Assembly: GCA_016214375.1 (NCBI GenBank)
Contig: JACROQ010000073.1
Coordinates: forward strand, 1 to 17,398
Source: Nitrospirota bacterium
Lineage (GTDB): Bacteria > Nitrospirota > 9FT-COMBO-42-15 > HDB-SIOI813
Direction: 5' to 3'
DNA: 17,398 bases
Positions 1 to 6,280 of this stretch are shown one piece after another (the first letter of the stretch is position 1; each line of letters opens with the position of its first letter). The notes beneath the pieces are model-generated. The model saw only the letters and a program-made list of their open reading frames with translations, did not search any database and had not been told where the DNA came from. The translations under genes and the position numbers were made by a program.

Positions 1-52
1 CATATTCCCTGAGGTTATCTAATTTCCCACTCGCCTTTTCTTTAAAAGTCAT
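1..52 (-). CDS. HepT/HEPN-like protein, N-terminal 17 residues only
   Basis: An ATG at 52 on the minus strand overlaps the TGA stop of the upstream nucleotidyltransferase (ATGA), and the frame stays open to the window edge. The visible start reads MTFKEKASGKLDNLREY, which resembles the first helix of small HEPN (DUF86/HepT-like) proteins. The main reason for the call is position: minimal nucleotidyltransferase genes of this type are very often followed by a HEPN gene with a short overlap, forming a HepT (RNase toxin)/MntA (AMPylating antitoxin) pair. The diagnostic RX4HXY motif of HepT would lie beyond the window, so toxin activity cannot be judged here. Confidence 0.55.
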   Translation of the reverse strand, partial: MTFKEKASGKLDNLREY

Positions 53-480
53 CTCCGGATAAATCCTCCGGATGCTATTTTCTGCAGTGTCAGCTCTGCA
101 TGTCTTTTATCATAGTATCTCCTGTCAAGATACCTCGACAGGATATCTACCTCCAGATCAACTTTCGTGGATTTGTCACTGCAGAATATTAATTTTCCAT
201 GCCGGATGATTTCATAGGACAGATGTACCGGTGAATCGTTTAATATGACAAGGTCAACTGTTCTGCTCATAACAGCTGACAGATCATTTGAGAGTCTGAG
301 TCTCAGATCAAAACGTTCAGCCTTGTTAACACCTTCATGGACAAATACGGCGATATCTATATCACTCAGCAAACCAGATGTGCCTTTTGCCTCAGAGCCA
401 AAAATATAGGCGGTCACAACAGGATACTTTTTAATGCAGTCCTCTATCTTTTTAATATCATTTTCATTCATAGGGGACAT
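49..480 (-). CDS. Minimal nucleotidyltransferase, MntA-like antitoxin
   Basis: This 143-residue cytoplasmic protein belongs to the DNA polymerase beta-like minimal nucleotidyltransferase superfamily. Residues 28-42 carry the family signature: G28-S29, then D40 and D42 (GSEAKG followed by DIDIAVF), with a third likely metal-binding acid at D76 in the segment VDLVIL. In HepT/MntA systems such proteins neutralise the HEPN RNase partner by adding AMP to a tyrosine; that role is inferred here from the family and from the overlapping HEPN-like start downstream. The start is uncertain. The ATG at 480 lies inside a TATAAT-like hexamer and has no clear ribosome binding site, and a second in-frame ATG at 471 would give 140 residues. 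A stand-alone nucleotidyltransferase of other function remains possible. Confidence 0.8.
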   Translation of the reverse strand: MSPMNENDIKKIEDCIKKYPVVTAYIFGSEAKGTSGLLSDIDIAVFVHEGVNKAERFDLRLRLSNDLSAVMSRTVDLVILNDSPVHLSYEIIRHGKLIFCSDKSTKVDLEVDILSRYLDRRYYDKRHAELTLQKIASGGFIRR

Positions 481-507
481 TATAGCAATATGATTTTTGA
501 AAATAAA
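479..507 (-). promoter_or_regulatory. Candidate extended -10 promoter for the nucleotidyltransferase pair
   Basis: On the minus strand TGCTATAAT spans 487-479, an extended -10 element, with a weak TTTATT 17 bases upstream at 507-502. Transcription would begin near 472. That is downstream of the ATG at 480 and next to the in-frame ATG at 471, so the message would be nearly leaderless. Confidence 0.35.
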
Positions 508-508
508 C

Positions 509-655
509 TAGCAGGCTGCTGAAAAAGTCTGCCAAACTGTCATTCTGAGGAGCCGAAGGCGACGAAGAATCTGATAACTCTTTGTTTCTCTTGGGAGTCA
601 GATCCTTCGCTTCGCTCAGGATGACAGGCAGAAAGACTTTTTCAGTAGCCTGCTA
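509..655. repeat. MITE-like palindromic element, copy 1
   Basis: This 147-bp element has terminal inverted repeats TAGCAGGCTGCTGAAAAAGT and, on the other strand, TAGCAGGCTACTGAAAAAGT, differing by one base. Inside these, a second inverted pair reads GTCATTCTGAG...GAAGAATCTGA on the left and CAGATCCTTCGCTTCGCTCA followed by GGATGAC on the right, so the whole element can fold on itself. It lies between the nucleotidyltransferase and aldolase genes. It has no open frame of its own. Copies with the same ends or the same core occur at 11803-11960 and 15325-15470. Confidence 0.85.
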
Positions 656-699
656 AAGCAACCCGCATATCCGTCGGTCTGGATATAGCCGCAAAGCTG

Positions 700-2151
700 C
701 TACTTTGGATATTCCTCCGCAGGCTTTACATACTTCGTGACGGTCGCATAGGTATTGACCACGTTTAATTTCTTAAACAGGAAGTCCAGCTTCTCTTCAA
801 GCTCCTGTCCGATGGTCTTCTTTACAGGCTCCGGGAGTGTCCAGAATCGCTCTTTGAAAGGTCCGAACCCCTTCTTCCGGGTCTTGTAGATAAACTGCTC
901 ATCGGATTCGCCCTGTTTTTTCTCGTCGGCACACTTCTCCCTGAGATGACTGTATATATCTTCCCTGAAATCTGCCGGAAAGATCTTGCTGTCATAGGTC
1001 ATGTTCTGGAAGCCGGTGGCAAGATGCACCTCGGCGGTCCCTGTCTCCGGAAATCTATGGAAGGCATCACCCGGTAAAGTTGAGGCGCCGTGCTGGACTG
1101 CGCCTGAGAGGCCGTATTCCTGCCGCGCTGCCGTGGACATCTTCTCCAGCGTATCAAAATCGAGTTTTACCTTTGCGATCGTCCCGTCCGGGAGGGGAAC
1201 GCCTCCGTGAGTTGTCCCTGTCTGGACACTGATCTTGCTGATCCCTTGTAAATGTTTCCCCCTGGCGGCCAGCACCTCCCGGTAACCGTTCATAAAGACA
1301 CGGAGTTCCCCGACCGTGCTGTTCTGCCCGCCTTTCCCCCTGGTGGCCAGCGCCTCCCGGTAACCGTTCATAAAGGCACGGAGTTCCCCGACCGTGCTGT
1401 TCTGTCCGCCAACCTCACCGATCTCACCCCCCACCGAGATCGTCACTCCTTTGGGTTCCATCTGCCGGATGTAGGCAGTGAGCTCTGCGGCAAGCTCGAA
1501 GTTAAGCCTCTGCTGTTCCTTGATATCAGGTTTTGAAAGATCAACGAGCGTAGAGGTGTCAATGTCAATGTTGTAGAATCCGGCCGCTATCGCCTCTTTG
1601 ATGAGGTCCTTCAGACCTGCCACCTCCTTAGCCGGGTCCTGCTGGTATTTTTTGGCATTGGCCTGGAAGTGGTCACCCTGGATAAACAGGGGACCCTTGT
1701 ATCCCTCTTTCACGGCCGCGGCGATGATGACCACCGCATATTCATCCGGTGATTGTCCCGTATACCCGATCTCAGACTTGGCGATCTCAAATATGAAGGC
1801 GCCGGAGTTGTTCTTCTTTGCCGCCCGGATGACGGCCCTTGCCACATCATAGGTAAGGCCGCGGATGTTGATGGCAGGGACGGTAAAGCCGCCGGCCTCG
1901 CCGCGTCCCATGGCATCATAGAGCCCCTGGATAGAGGCGGATCCGGCGCCGAGTTCATGGGCAAGGGCCCTGATGAGCCACCTTATCTTATTCCTGAGCT
2001 CTGTATCTTTGTTGAAGACCGCGTTAAAGACCAGTTTGTCAATCAGGTCACTGCGGACACTCGTTTCATTGAATACCCTGACCCTGTTGTCTTTGATCTC
2101 AGCAATACCTTTCATTGAATCCACTACTTCCTGCATCGTTTTGTAGCCCAT
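700..2151 (-). CDS. Class II fructose-bisphosphate aldolase-like protein with internal duplication
   Basis: This 483-residue protein is a zinc-dependent class II aldolase of the fructose/tagatose-bisphosphate aldolase family, which cleaves or joins ketose bisphosphates via dihydroxyacetone phosphate. Visible active-site features are QGDHF (158-162, likely zinc ligand H161), GGEIGE (241-246), TTHGG with H315, and VQHGAS with H354. It is longer than typical 285-360-residue members because of an N-terminal helical extension of about 85 residues and a C-terminal extension of about 100. Residues 248-273 are repeated as 274-299, immediately after the active-site GGEIGEV strand. AGGGGGT lies 6 bases before the ATG at 2151. 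A HAD-type gene lies 94 bp upstream on the same strand, suggesting sugar-phosphate metabolism. The exact substrate cannot be read from the sequence. Confidence 0.85.
   Translation of the reverse strand: MGYKTMQEVVDSMKGIAEIKDNRVRVFNETSVRSDLIDKLVFNAVFNKDTELRNKIRWLIRALAHELGAGSASIQGLYDAMGRGEAGGFTVPAINIRGLTYDVARAVIRAAKKNNSGAFIFEIAKSEIGYTGQSPDEYAVVIIAAAVKEGYKGPLFIQGDHFQANAKKYQQDPAKEVAGLKDLIKEAIAAGFYNIDIDTSTLVDLSKPDIKEQQRLNFELAAELTAYIRQMEPKGVTISVGGEIGEVGGQNSTVGELRAFMNGYREALATRGKGGQNSTVGELRVFMNGYREVLAARGKHLQGISKISVQTGTTHGGVPLPDGTIAKVKLDFDTLEKMSTAARQEYGLSGAVQHGASTLPGDAFHRFPETGTAEVHLATGFQNMTYDSKIFPADFREDIYSHLREKCADEKKQGESDEQFIYKTRKKGFGPFKERFWTLPEPVKKTIGQELEEKLDFLFKKLNVVNTYATVTKYVKPAEEYPK
1255..1410 (-). 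repeat. 78-bp in-frame tandem duplication inside the aldolase gene
   Basis: Positions 1255-1332 and 1333-1410 are two directly adjacent 78-bp copies that differ at four positions, all transitions. In the gene the unit starts exactly on a codon boundary and encodes 26 residues beginning GGQNSTVGEL (residues 248-273, then 274-299). The two protein copies differ at three residues: A/V, A/V and T/A. The few differences show that the duplication is not brand new but is recent compared with the gene family. Confidence 0.97.
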
Positions 2152-2186
2152 GGTTCACCCCCTAATTCCCCCCTTGCCCCCTTTTC

Positions 2187-2209
2187 GGGACAGAATTCAA
2201 TTCTGTCCC
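2187..2209. repeat. GGGACAG-type short palindrome, intergenic copy
   Basis: Perfect 11-bp arms GGGACAGAATT and AATTCTGTCCC flank a single central C. It lies in the 94-bp gap between the HAD gene and the aldolase gene. Its arms are the same as the inner 11 bp of the copy found inside ybeY at 6046-6070. Confidence 0.85.
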
Positions 2210-2245
2210 CACTGGGATGAAGGGATTGTCTCAAATTTCTATAGG

Positions 2246-2908
2246 TTATAAGTTCTCAAGATTTATCTCTGATAACTCCCTGACCACCTTATCCGCCAAA
2301 GTCAGCCTGTCATGGCTGTAGGTATTCGTGACGGCCACACACAACATCCCTGCGGCCTTCGCAGCCTCAATGCCGGCTATCGAATCCTCAATTACCAGAC
2401 ACTCATCCTTTTTTATCCTCTCCCCTCCGATCCCGTTTAATCGCTCAAGGGCCTTGTTAAAACACTCCGGATTGGGTTTTCCCTCGCTCACATCCTCTGC
2501 ACTCACGATGACGCTGAAGGCAGAATGTATACCGGCGCTCTCTAAGACAAACTCGATCTCATGCCGGAGGGCGCCTGAGGCTATGGCAAGGAGATAATCC
2601 TTCCTGGATGAGCCAACAAGCTCAACGACCCCCGGGTATATGAACAGGCCGTTTTTGATGTACTCCATCAGGTAGTTCGTCTTTTTTTGGATAAGGGATT
2701 GGATAAGCTGGGGCGCTGTCCCGATTCCATTGGACTTGAGGATGGTTGTAAAGCATCCCTTGTCGTCCATGCCGAGATAGACTTCATAATACTCTCTGGC
2801 ATCCAGGGTGATCCCCATCTCTGACAGGACTTTCTGAAACATCTTCAGGTGTACAGGCTCGCTGTCTGTGATAACCCCATCAAAATCAAAGATAATGGCC
2901 CTGATCAT
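2246..2908 (-). CDS. HAD superfamily hydrolase, beta-phosphoglucomutase/phosphatase-like
   Basis: This 220-residue cytoplasmic protein has all four HAD motifs. Motif I is DFDGVITDSEP with nucleophile D8 and acid/base D10. Motif II is S111 in IASGA, motif III is K144 in EGKPNP, and motif IV is E174-D175 in VIEDSIAGIEAA. The helical cap between about 16 and 90 and the overall length match subfamily IA proteins such as beta-phosphoglucomutases and small phosphoglycolate-type phosphatases. The substrate is therefore probably a phosphorylated sugar or a similar small molecule; sequence alone does not separate mutase from phosphatase. The start at 2908 sits directly before motif I as usual. There is no convincing ribosome binding site, and a promoter candidate lies just upstream, so translation may begin near the 5' end of the message. 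The downstream aldolase gene is on the same strand. Confidence 0.85.
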   Translation of the reverse strand: MIRAIIFDFDGVITDSEPVHLKMFQKVLSEMGITLDAREYYEVYLGMDDKGCFTTILKSNGIGTAPQLIQSLIQKKTNYLMEYIKNGLFIYPGVVELVGSSRKDYLLAIASGALRHEIEFVLESAGIHSAFSVIVSAEDVSEGKPNPECFNKALERLNGIGGERIKKDECLVIEDSIAGIEAAKAAGMLCVAVTNTYSHDRLTLADKVVRELSEINLENL

Positions 2909-2917
2909 GACAACGGC

Positions 2918-2947
2918 AATATACCATGAAGCAGAGCCCTATTGCAA
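2918..2947 (-). promoter_or_regulatory. Candidate promoter for the HAD-aldolase pair
   Basis: On the minus strand TTGCAA (2947-2942) and TATATT (2923-2918) are 18 bases apart. The predicted transcript start near 2911 would be about 3 bases before the ATG at 2908, which fits the lack of a ribosome binding site there. Confidence 0.35.
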
Positions 2948-2986
2948 TATTAGAAAAGAGGGATTGTTTGGAGAACAAAATAGCTA

Positions 2987-3015
2987 TTTACAGAAAGGCC
3001 AGCATTTTGTATTAT
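2987..3015 (+). promoter_or_regulatory. Sigma70-type promoter for the receiver-kinase/NarL pair
   Basis: TTTACA (2987-2992) and TATTAT (3010-3015) are separated by exactly 17 bases, each one mismatch from consensus. Transcription would start near 3022, giving a leader of about 30 bases that contains the strong site AAGGAGGG four bases before the ATG at 3053. It is divergent from the HAD promoter candidate. Confidence 0.6.
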
Positions 3016-3052
3016 TTGTAGGTTGCCGTAAACTCTGCACAAGGAGGGAATA

Positions 3053-4105
3053 ATGCTCCAAGAATCTTTCATAGAAAAGGTCCTGGTGGTGGAGGACGAC
3101 CGGACCGTCAGGGACTATCTTTATGACCTCCTCCGCATAAAGGGCTACAAGGTCAAGACGGTTTCATCCGGGGGAGAGGCGCTTCATCTGCTCTCTGAGG
3201 AATATTTCCCTGTGATCATTACTGACCTCCTCCTCCCTGACATCCTGGGAATAGAGATCTTAAGCTATCTGCAGAAACAAGATCTCCATACCGCTGTCCT
3301 GATCATCACGGCCCACAAGTCCGTAGACTCCGTGATCGATGCCCTTCGCCGCGGGGCCTATGACTATATCACGAAACCCTTTACATCACAGGTGTTGCTC
3401 AATCGTGTGGCCAGGGCGATGGAGAAGATCCGGCTGGAGGAGATGGCCAGGGGCCTTTCATCAAAGATCATTTATACGACGGAGGAGGAACGGCAGCGGA
3501 TTTCCCGTGAGATCCATGATGCCATCGGCCAGGCTCTGACCATCATAAAATTGACATTAAAGGCTATCAAAAATAAATATGAACACGTCAGGGACCTTCC
3601 AGGAGAGATTGAAGGGTTGGCTGCCTATGTGGAAGAGACGATGGAGGAGGTCTCCAGGATATCGAAGGATTTGAGCCCCTCCTATGTGAGTGAGGTTGGA
3701 TTCCCGAAGGCGCTGCACCTCTATATCGAGACCTTTTCAAAGAAGACCGGGATACACGTCCGGTCATTTTTTCCTGAGGGCCTTTTCTTTCAGAGCCCTC
3801 AGCAGGAAACATATCTCTACCGGATTACACAGGAGGCCCTGAACAACATTGCCAAGCACTCAGGTGCAACAGAGGTAGAGATCCATCTTACCTTTATGAA
3901 TAACCAGATCCTCTTCTCCATTGCAGATAACGGAAAGGGGTTCAACGGGGCGCCGGAAGGACAAAAGGGGGGGCTGGGTCTTTTGGGGATAAGGGAAAGG
4001 ATTGCTGCACTGGGCGGAAACATCTGTGTAGAATCCGTTCCAAATCAGGGAACCACTATCAGAATGGAGGTGCCTTATGATTCAACAAAATCCTTCAAGT
4101 CCTAA
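3053..4105 (+). CDS. Receiver-histidine kinase hybrid (REC-HisKA_3-HATPase)
   Basis: This 350-residue soluble signalling protein has no membrane segment. Residues 8-125 form a receiver domain with acidic pair E14-D15/D16, phospho-acceptor D58 in IITDLLLPD, and K108. A short linker leads to a HisKA_3 dimerisation helix with the phospho-histidine at H155 in SREIHDAIGQ. The ATP-binding domain follows at about 250-342, with N-box EALNNIAKHS, DNGKGF at 292-297 and GLGLLGIRERI. The NarX/DesK-type kinase core matches the NarL-type regulator whose gene overlaps its 3' end by 29 bases, so the two probably form a cognate pair. The order, receiver first and kinase second, means that kinase activity is probably controlled by phosphorylation from another kinase. 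The signal is unknown. AAGGAGGG precedes the start. Confidence 0.92.
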   Translation: MLQESFIEKVLVVEDDRTVRDYLYDLLRIKGYKVKTVSSGGEALHLLSEEYFPVIITDLLLPDILGIEILSYLQKQDLHTAVLIITAHKSVDSVIDALRRGAYDYITKPFTSQVLLNRVARAMEKIRLEEMARGLSSKIIYTTEEERQRISREIHDAIGQALTIIKLTLKAIKNKYEHVRDLPGEIEGLAAYVEETMEEVSRISKDLSPSYVSEVGFPKALHLYIETFSKKTGIHVRSFFPEGLFFQSPQQETYLYRITQEALNNIAKHSGATEVEIHLTFMNNQILFSIADNGKGFNGAPEGQKGGLGLLGIRERIAALGGNICVESVPNQGTTIRMEVPYDSTKSFKS

Positions 4106-4745
4106 AGAAACGCCCGGCAAGAGTATCAGCATCCTGGTTGTCGATGACCATACCCTGTTTCGTCAGGGATTACGGCGCCTGTTTGAATCAGAGGAAGGTT
4201 TCACAATCATCGGCGAGGCTGCGGATGGAGAAGAGGCCATCCGGCTGGCCAGGACCCTCCGGCCCGATATCATCTTAATGGACCTGTCAATGCCCAATCT
4301 GAACGGGACAGAGGCCACATCAAAGATCAAACGCATCCTTCCGGAAACGGATATCCTCCTTCTGACCATGCATGACACCCCTTTTATGCAGGAAGAGGGC
4401 CTGCGTATGGGGGCTTCAGGGTATGTGCTGAAAAGATCTGCTGACCGTGAGCTGTTTGAGGCCATACGGAGGGTGCGCTCCGGCCATCCCTATTTTCAAT
4501 CTCTGTCGAGTAAAGCAATCGGGGTTTCCACTGAGACGCCTTCCTATGAAACCCTCAGCCGTCGTGAGAAGGAGATCCTTGGCATGCTCGCCAATGGGAT
4601 GACCAATAAAGAAATAGCCCGGCAGTTGTGCATCAGCATCAGTACGGTAGAAACCCATCGTAAGAATATCATGAAGAAGCTGAACATCCACAATCTCAGC
4701 GAGATCATCAAATATGCCATGGCCTATGGGATCATACAGCGATAG
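4077..4745 (+). CDS. NarL/FixJ-family response regulator
   Basis: This 222-residue transcription factor has a receiver domain at about 17-135, with acidic pair D23-D24, phospho-acceptor D69 in ILMDLSMP, and K119. A LuxR-type helix-turn-helix spans about 157-218 and includes LSRREKEILGMLANGMTNKE and STVETHRKNIMKKL. The ATG at 4077 lies inside the preceding kinase gene. I kept this start because GGAGGTG sits 6 bases upstream, which points to translational coupling. It very likely receives phosphate from the adjacent HisKA_3 kinase and binds promoters as a dimer. Its targets are not known from this window; the next gene, phoH, has its own promoter. Confidence 0.93.
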   Translation: MIQQNPSSPKETPGKSISILVVDDHTLFRQGLRRLFESEEGFTIIGEAADGEEAIRLARTLRPDIILMDLSMPNLNGTEATSKIKRILPETDILLLTMHDTPFMQEEGLRMGASGYVLKRSADRELFEAIRRVRSGHPYFQSLSSKAIGVSTETPSYETLSRREKEILGMLANGMTNKEIARQLCISISTVETHRKNIMKKLNIHNLSEIIKYAMAYGIIQR

Positions 4746-4759
4746 CGGAAGCCCCTCTG

Positions 4760-4789
4760 TTGCCCCTGCTACGTGGTATATGCTATAAT
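4760..4789 (+). promoter_or_regulatory. Extended -10 promoter for the phoH-ftsY operon
   Basis: TTGCCC at 4760-4765 and TATAAT at 4784-4789 are 18 bases apart, and TGC directly before the hexamer makes an extended -10 (TGCTATAAT). The predicted start near 4796 leaves a leader of about 25 bases carrying AAGGGGA. Confidence 0.65.
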
Positions 4790-4820
4790 TTTTTAAATAC
4801 AACAAGGGGACGTATATTTA

Positions 4821-5807
4821 TTGGGAAACACCAGAGTCAAGATACACCTGAAAGAGAAAACAGACCCGCATACCCTCTTTGGCAGCAGTGATGTTAATCT
4901 GAGGATCATCGAAGAGACCTTAGGGATTGGCGTCGTTGCCAGAGGTCATGATGTCACATTGGAAGGCCCTCCCCAGAGCGTCAGGATTGGAGAGAAGGTC
5001 ATTCATGATCTTGTTTCTCTGATCGAGGAAGGCTACTCCATAAGACCTGATGATGTCGAATACCTCATCAGGCAGTCTACCAAAGACGAAGGCTTTAATT
5101 TGGAGGAGGCCTTCGCTGAGGCCGTCTCAATTCCCTCTAAGAAGAAGCTCATACTCCCGAAGTCCCCCATGCAGGCAGAATACATCAAGACCATCAGGAA
5201 ATATGACATCGTGATAGGGATCGGTCCTGCCGGGACAGGGAAGACCTATTTAGCCATGGGAATGGCTGTCGCGGCGCTGCTGAGGAAAGAGGTCAACCGC
5301 ATCATACTGGCCAGACCGGCTGTAGAGGCCGGAGAAAAATTGGGGTTCCTGCCCGGCGACATGTACGAGAAGATCAATCCCTACTTAAGGCCCCTCTATG
5401 ACGCCCTCTATGATATGATGGAGACTGAGAAGGCGAACCGGCTCCTTGAGAGAGGGGACATCGAGATCGCTCCCCTCGCCTTTATGCGCGGCCGGACCCT
5501 GAATGATTCCTTTATCATCCTGGATGAGGCACAGAATGCCACCTCAGAACAGATGAAGATGTTTCTGACCCGGTTGGGATTTAATTCCAAGGTCGTGGTT
5601 ACAGGAGACATTACCCAGATTGACCTCCCGGCAGAAAAGGTCTCCGGTCTTATCGAGATCCAGGATATCCTCACAGAGATACACGGGATAAGGTTTGTCT
5701 ATTTCACAGAAAAAGATGTCGTCCGGCACAAACTGGTGCAGGATATCGTAAAGGCCTACGAGATATTTACTGCAAAGACTTCAAAGACAAAGAAGACAAA
5801 GAGATGA
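4821..5807 (+). CDS. ybeZ: PhoH-family ATPase (YbeZ-like)
   Basis: This 328-residue cytoplasmic P-loop ATPase of the PhoH/YbeZ family is linked in other bacteria to ribosome and RNA maturation together with YbeY. Walker A is GPAGTGKT at 135-142 and Walker B is ILDEAQN at 233-239. TGDITQIDLP (261-270) and the small N-terminal RNA-binding-like domain (about 5-80) are also typical, and the length is normal for the family. The start is TTG at 4821: an upstream in-frame stop at 4794 leaves no ATG choice, AAGGGGA lies 10 bases before it, and the first residues align with the usual family N-terminus. The gene begins an operon and overlaps ybeY by ATGA. Confidence 0.93.
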   Translation: MGNTRVKIHLKEKTDPHTLFGSSDVNLRIIEETLGIGVVARGHDVTLEGPPQSVRIGEKVIHDLVSLIEEGYSIRPDDVEYLIRQSTKDEGFNLEEAFAEAVSIPSKKKLILPKSPMQAEYIKTIRKYDIVIGIGPAGTGKTYLAMGMAVAALLRKEVNRIILARPAVEAGEKLGFLPGDMYEKINPYLRPLYDALYDMMETEKANRLLERGDIEIAPLAFMRGRTLNDSFIILDEAQNATSEQMKMFLTRLGFNSKVVVTGDITQIDLPAEKVSGLIEIQDILTEIHGIRFVYFTEKDVVRHKLVQDIVKAYEIFTAKTSKTKKTKR

Positions 5808-6280
5808 TGAGACAGCAGGCCGCAGGGGGGGTCACGATTGAGGTCAGAAACCTGCAAAGGAAACACAAGATAGATCAGGGGCTGATCCGGGATAAATCAA
5901 AAGCCATCCTGGCCCTCTGCGGGCTTAAAGATGTGGAGCTGAGCATCCTCATCGTAAACAACCGGAGGATCAGGATCCTTAATAAGAAATACAGGGGAAT
6001 AGACAAACCGACCGATGTGCTCTCTTTTCCAATGACTCCTATGATGGGGACAGAATTAAATTCTGTCCCCGCTACGCAGCCTCTCCTGCTCGGAGACATC
6101 GTCCTGTCCATGGAAAAGATAGAGAGCCAGGCCAGGGAACAGGAACATTCCTCTGACCGCGAGTTAATGATGCTCCTGACCCACGGGATATTGCACCTGA
6201 TAGGGTATGACCATGAAAGGTCTCCGCAGGAAGAACGAAGGATGAGAAAAAAAGAAGGCGTTATTCTGGCAAAGATATGA
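5804..6280 (+). CDS. ybeY: Endoribonuclease/rRNA maturation factor YbeY with palindrome-encoded insert
   Basis: This 158-residue metal-dependent protein takes part in 16S rRNA 3'-end maturation and ribosome quality control. The zinc motif HGILHLIGYDH is complete, with H127, H131 and H137, and TDVLSFP (70-76) is the usual family segment. Between TDVLSFP and LLGDIVLS the protein carries extra residues. Of these, 82-89 (GTELNSVP) are encoded by a perfect GGGGACAG palindrome at 6046-6070 that keeps the frame. The catalytic part is intact, so the protein is probably active. The start overlaps the phoH stop (ATGA) and the stop overlaps the next start (ATGA). The first ten residues have no matching family segment, and translation could instead start at the second codon (5807). 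Confidence 0.93.
   Translation: MMRQQAAGGVTIEVRNLQRKHKIDQGLIRDKSKAILALCGLKDVELSILIVNNRRIRILNKKYRGIDKPTDVLSFPMTPMMGTELNSVPATQPLLLGDIVLSMEKIESQAREQEHSSDRELMMLLTHGILHLIGYDHERSPQEERRMRKKEGVILAKI
6046..6070. repeat. GGGGACAG-type palindrome inserted in the ybeY coding region
   Basis: Perfect 12-bp arms GGGGACAGAATT and AATTCTGTCCCC flank one A. The element sits in frame within ybeY and encodes GTELNSVP at residues 82-89. It shares its inner 11-bp arms with the intergenic copy at 2187-2209. Confidence 0.9.

Noticed and set aside
509..655. Insertion sequence
   Set aside because: It has inverted ends but is only 147 bp and has no transposase frame; it is at most a non-autonomous element.
1255..1410. 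CRISPR or minisatellite array
   Set aside because: There are only two directly adjacent 78-bp units, in frame within a gene and without spacers.
1001..2118. Several plus-strand open frames of 69-121 codons opposite the aldolase
   Set aside because: They are antisense shadows of a clearly conserved gene and show no family features.
4077..4745. Quorum-sensing LuxR regulator
   Set aside because: The N-terminal domain is a receiver with D69 and K119, not an autoinducer-binding domain.
4741..4800. Terminator after the NarL-type gene
   Set aside because: I found no convincing stem before the T-run, and the T-run directly follows the phoH -10 box.
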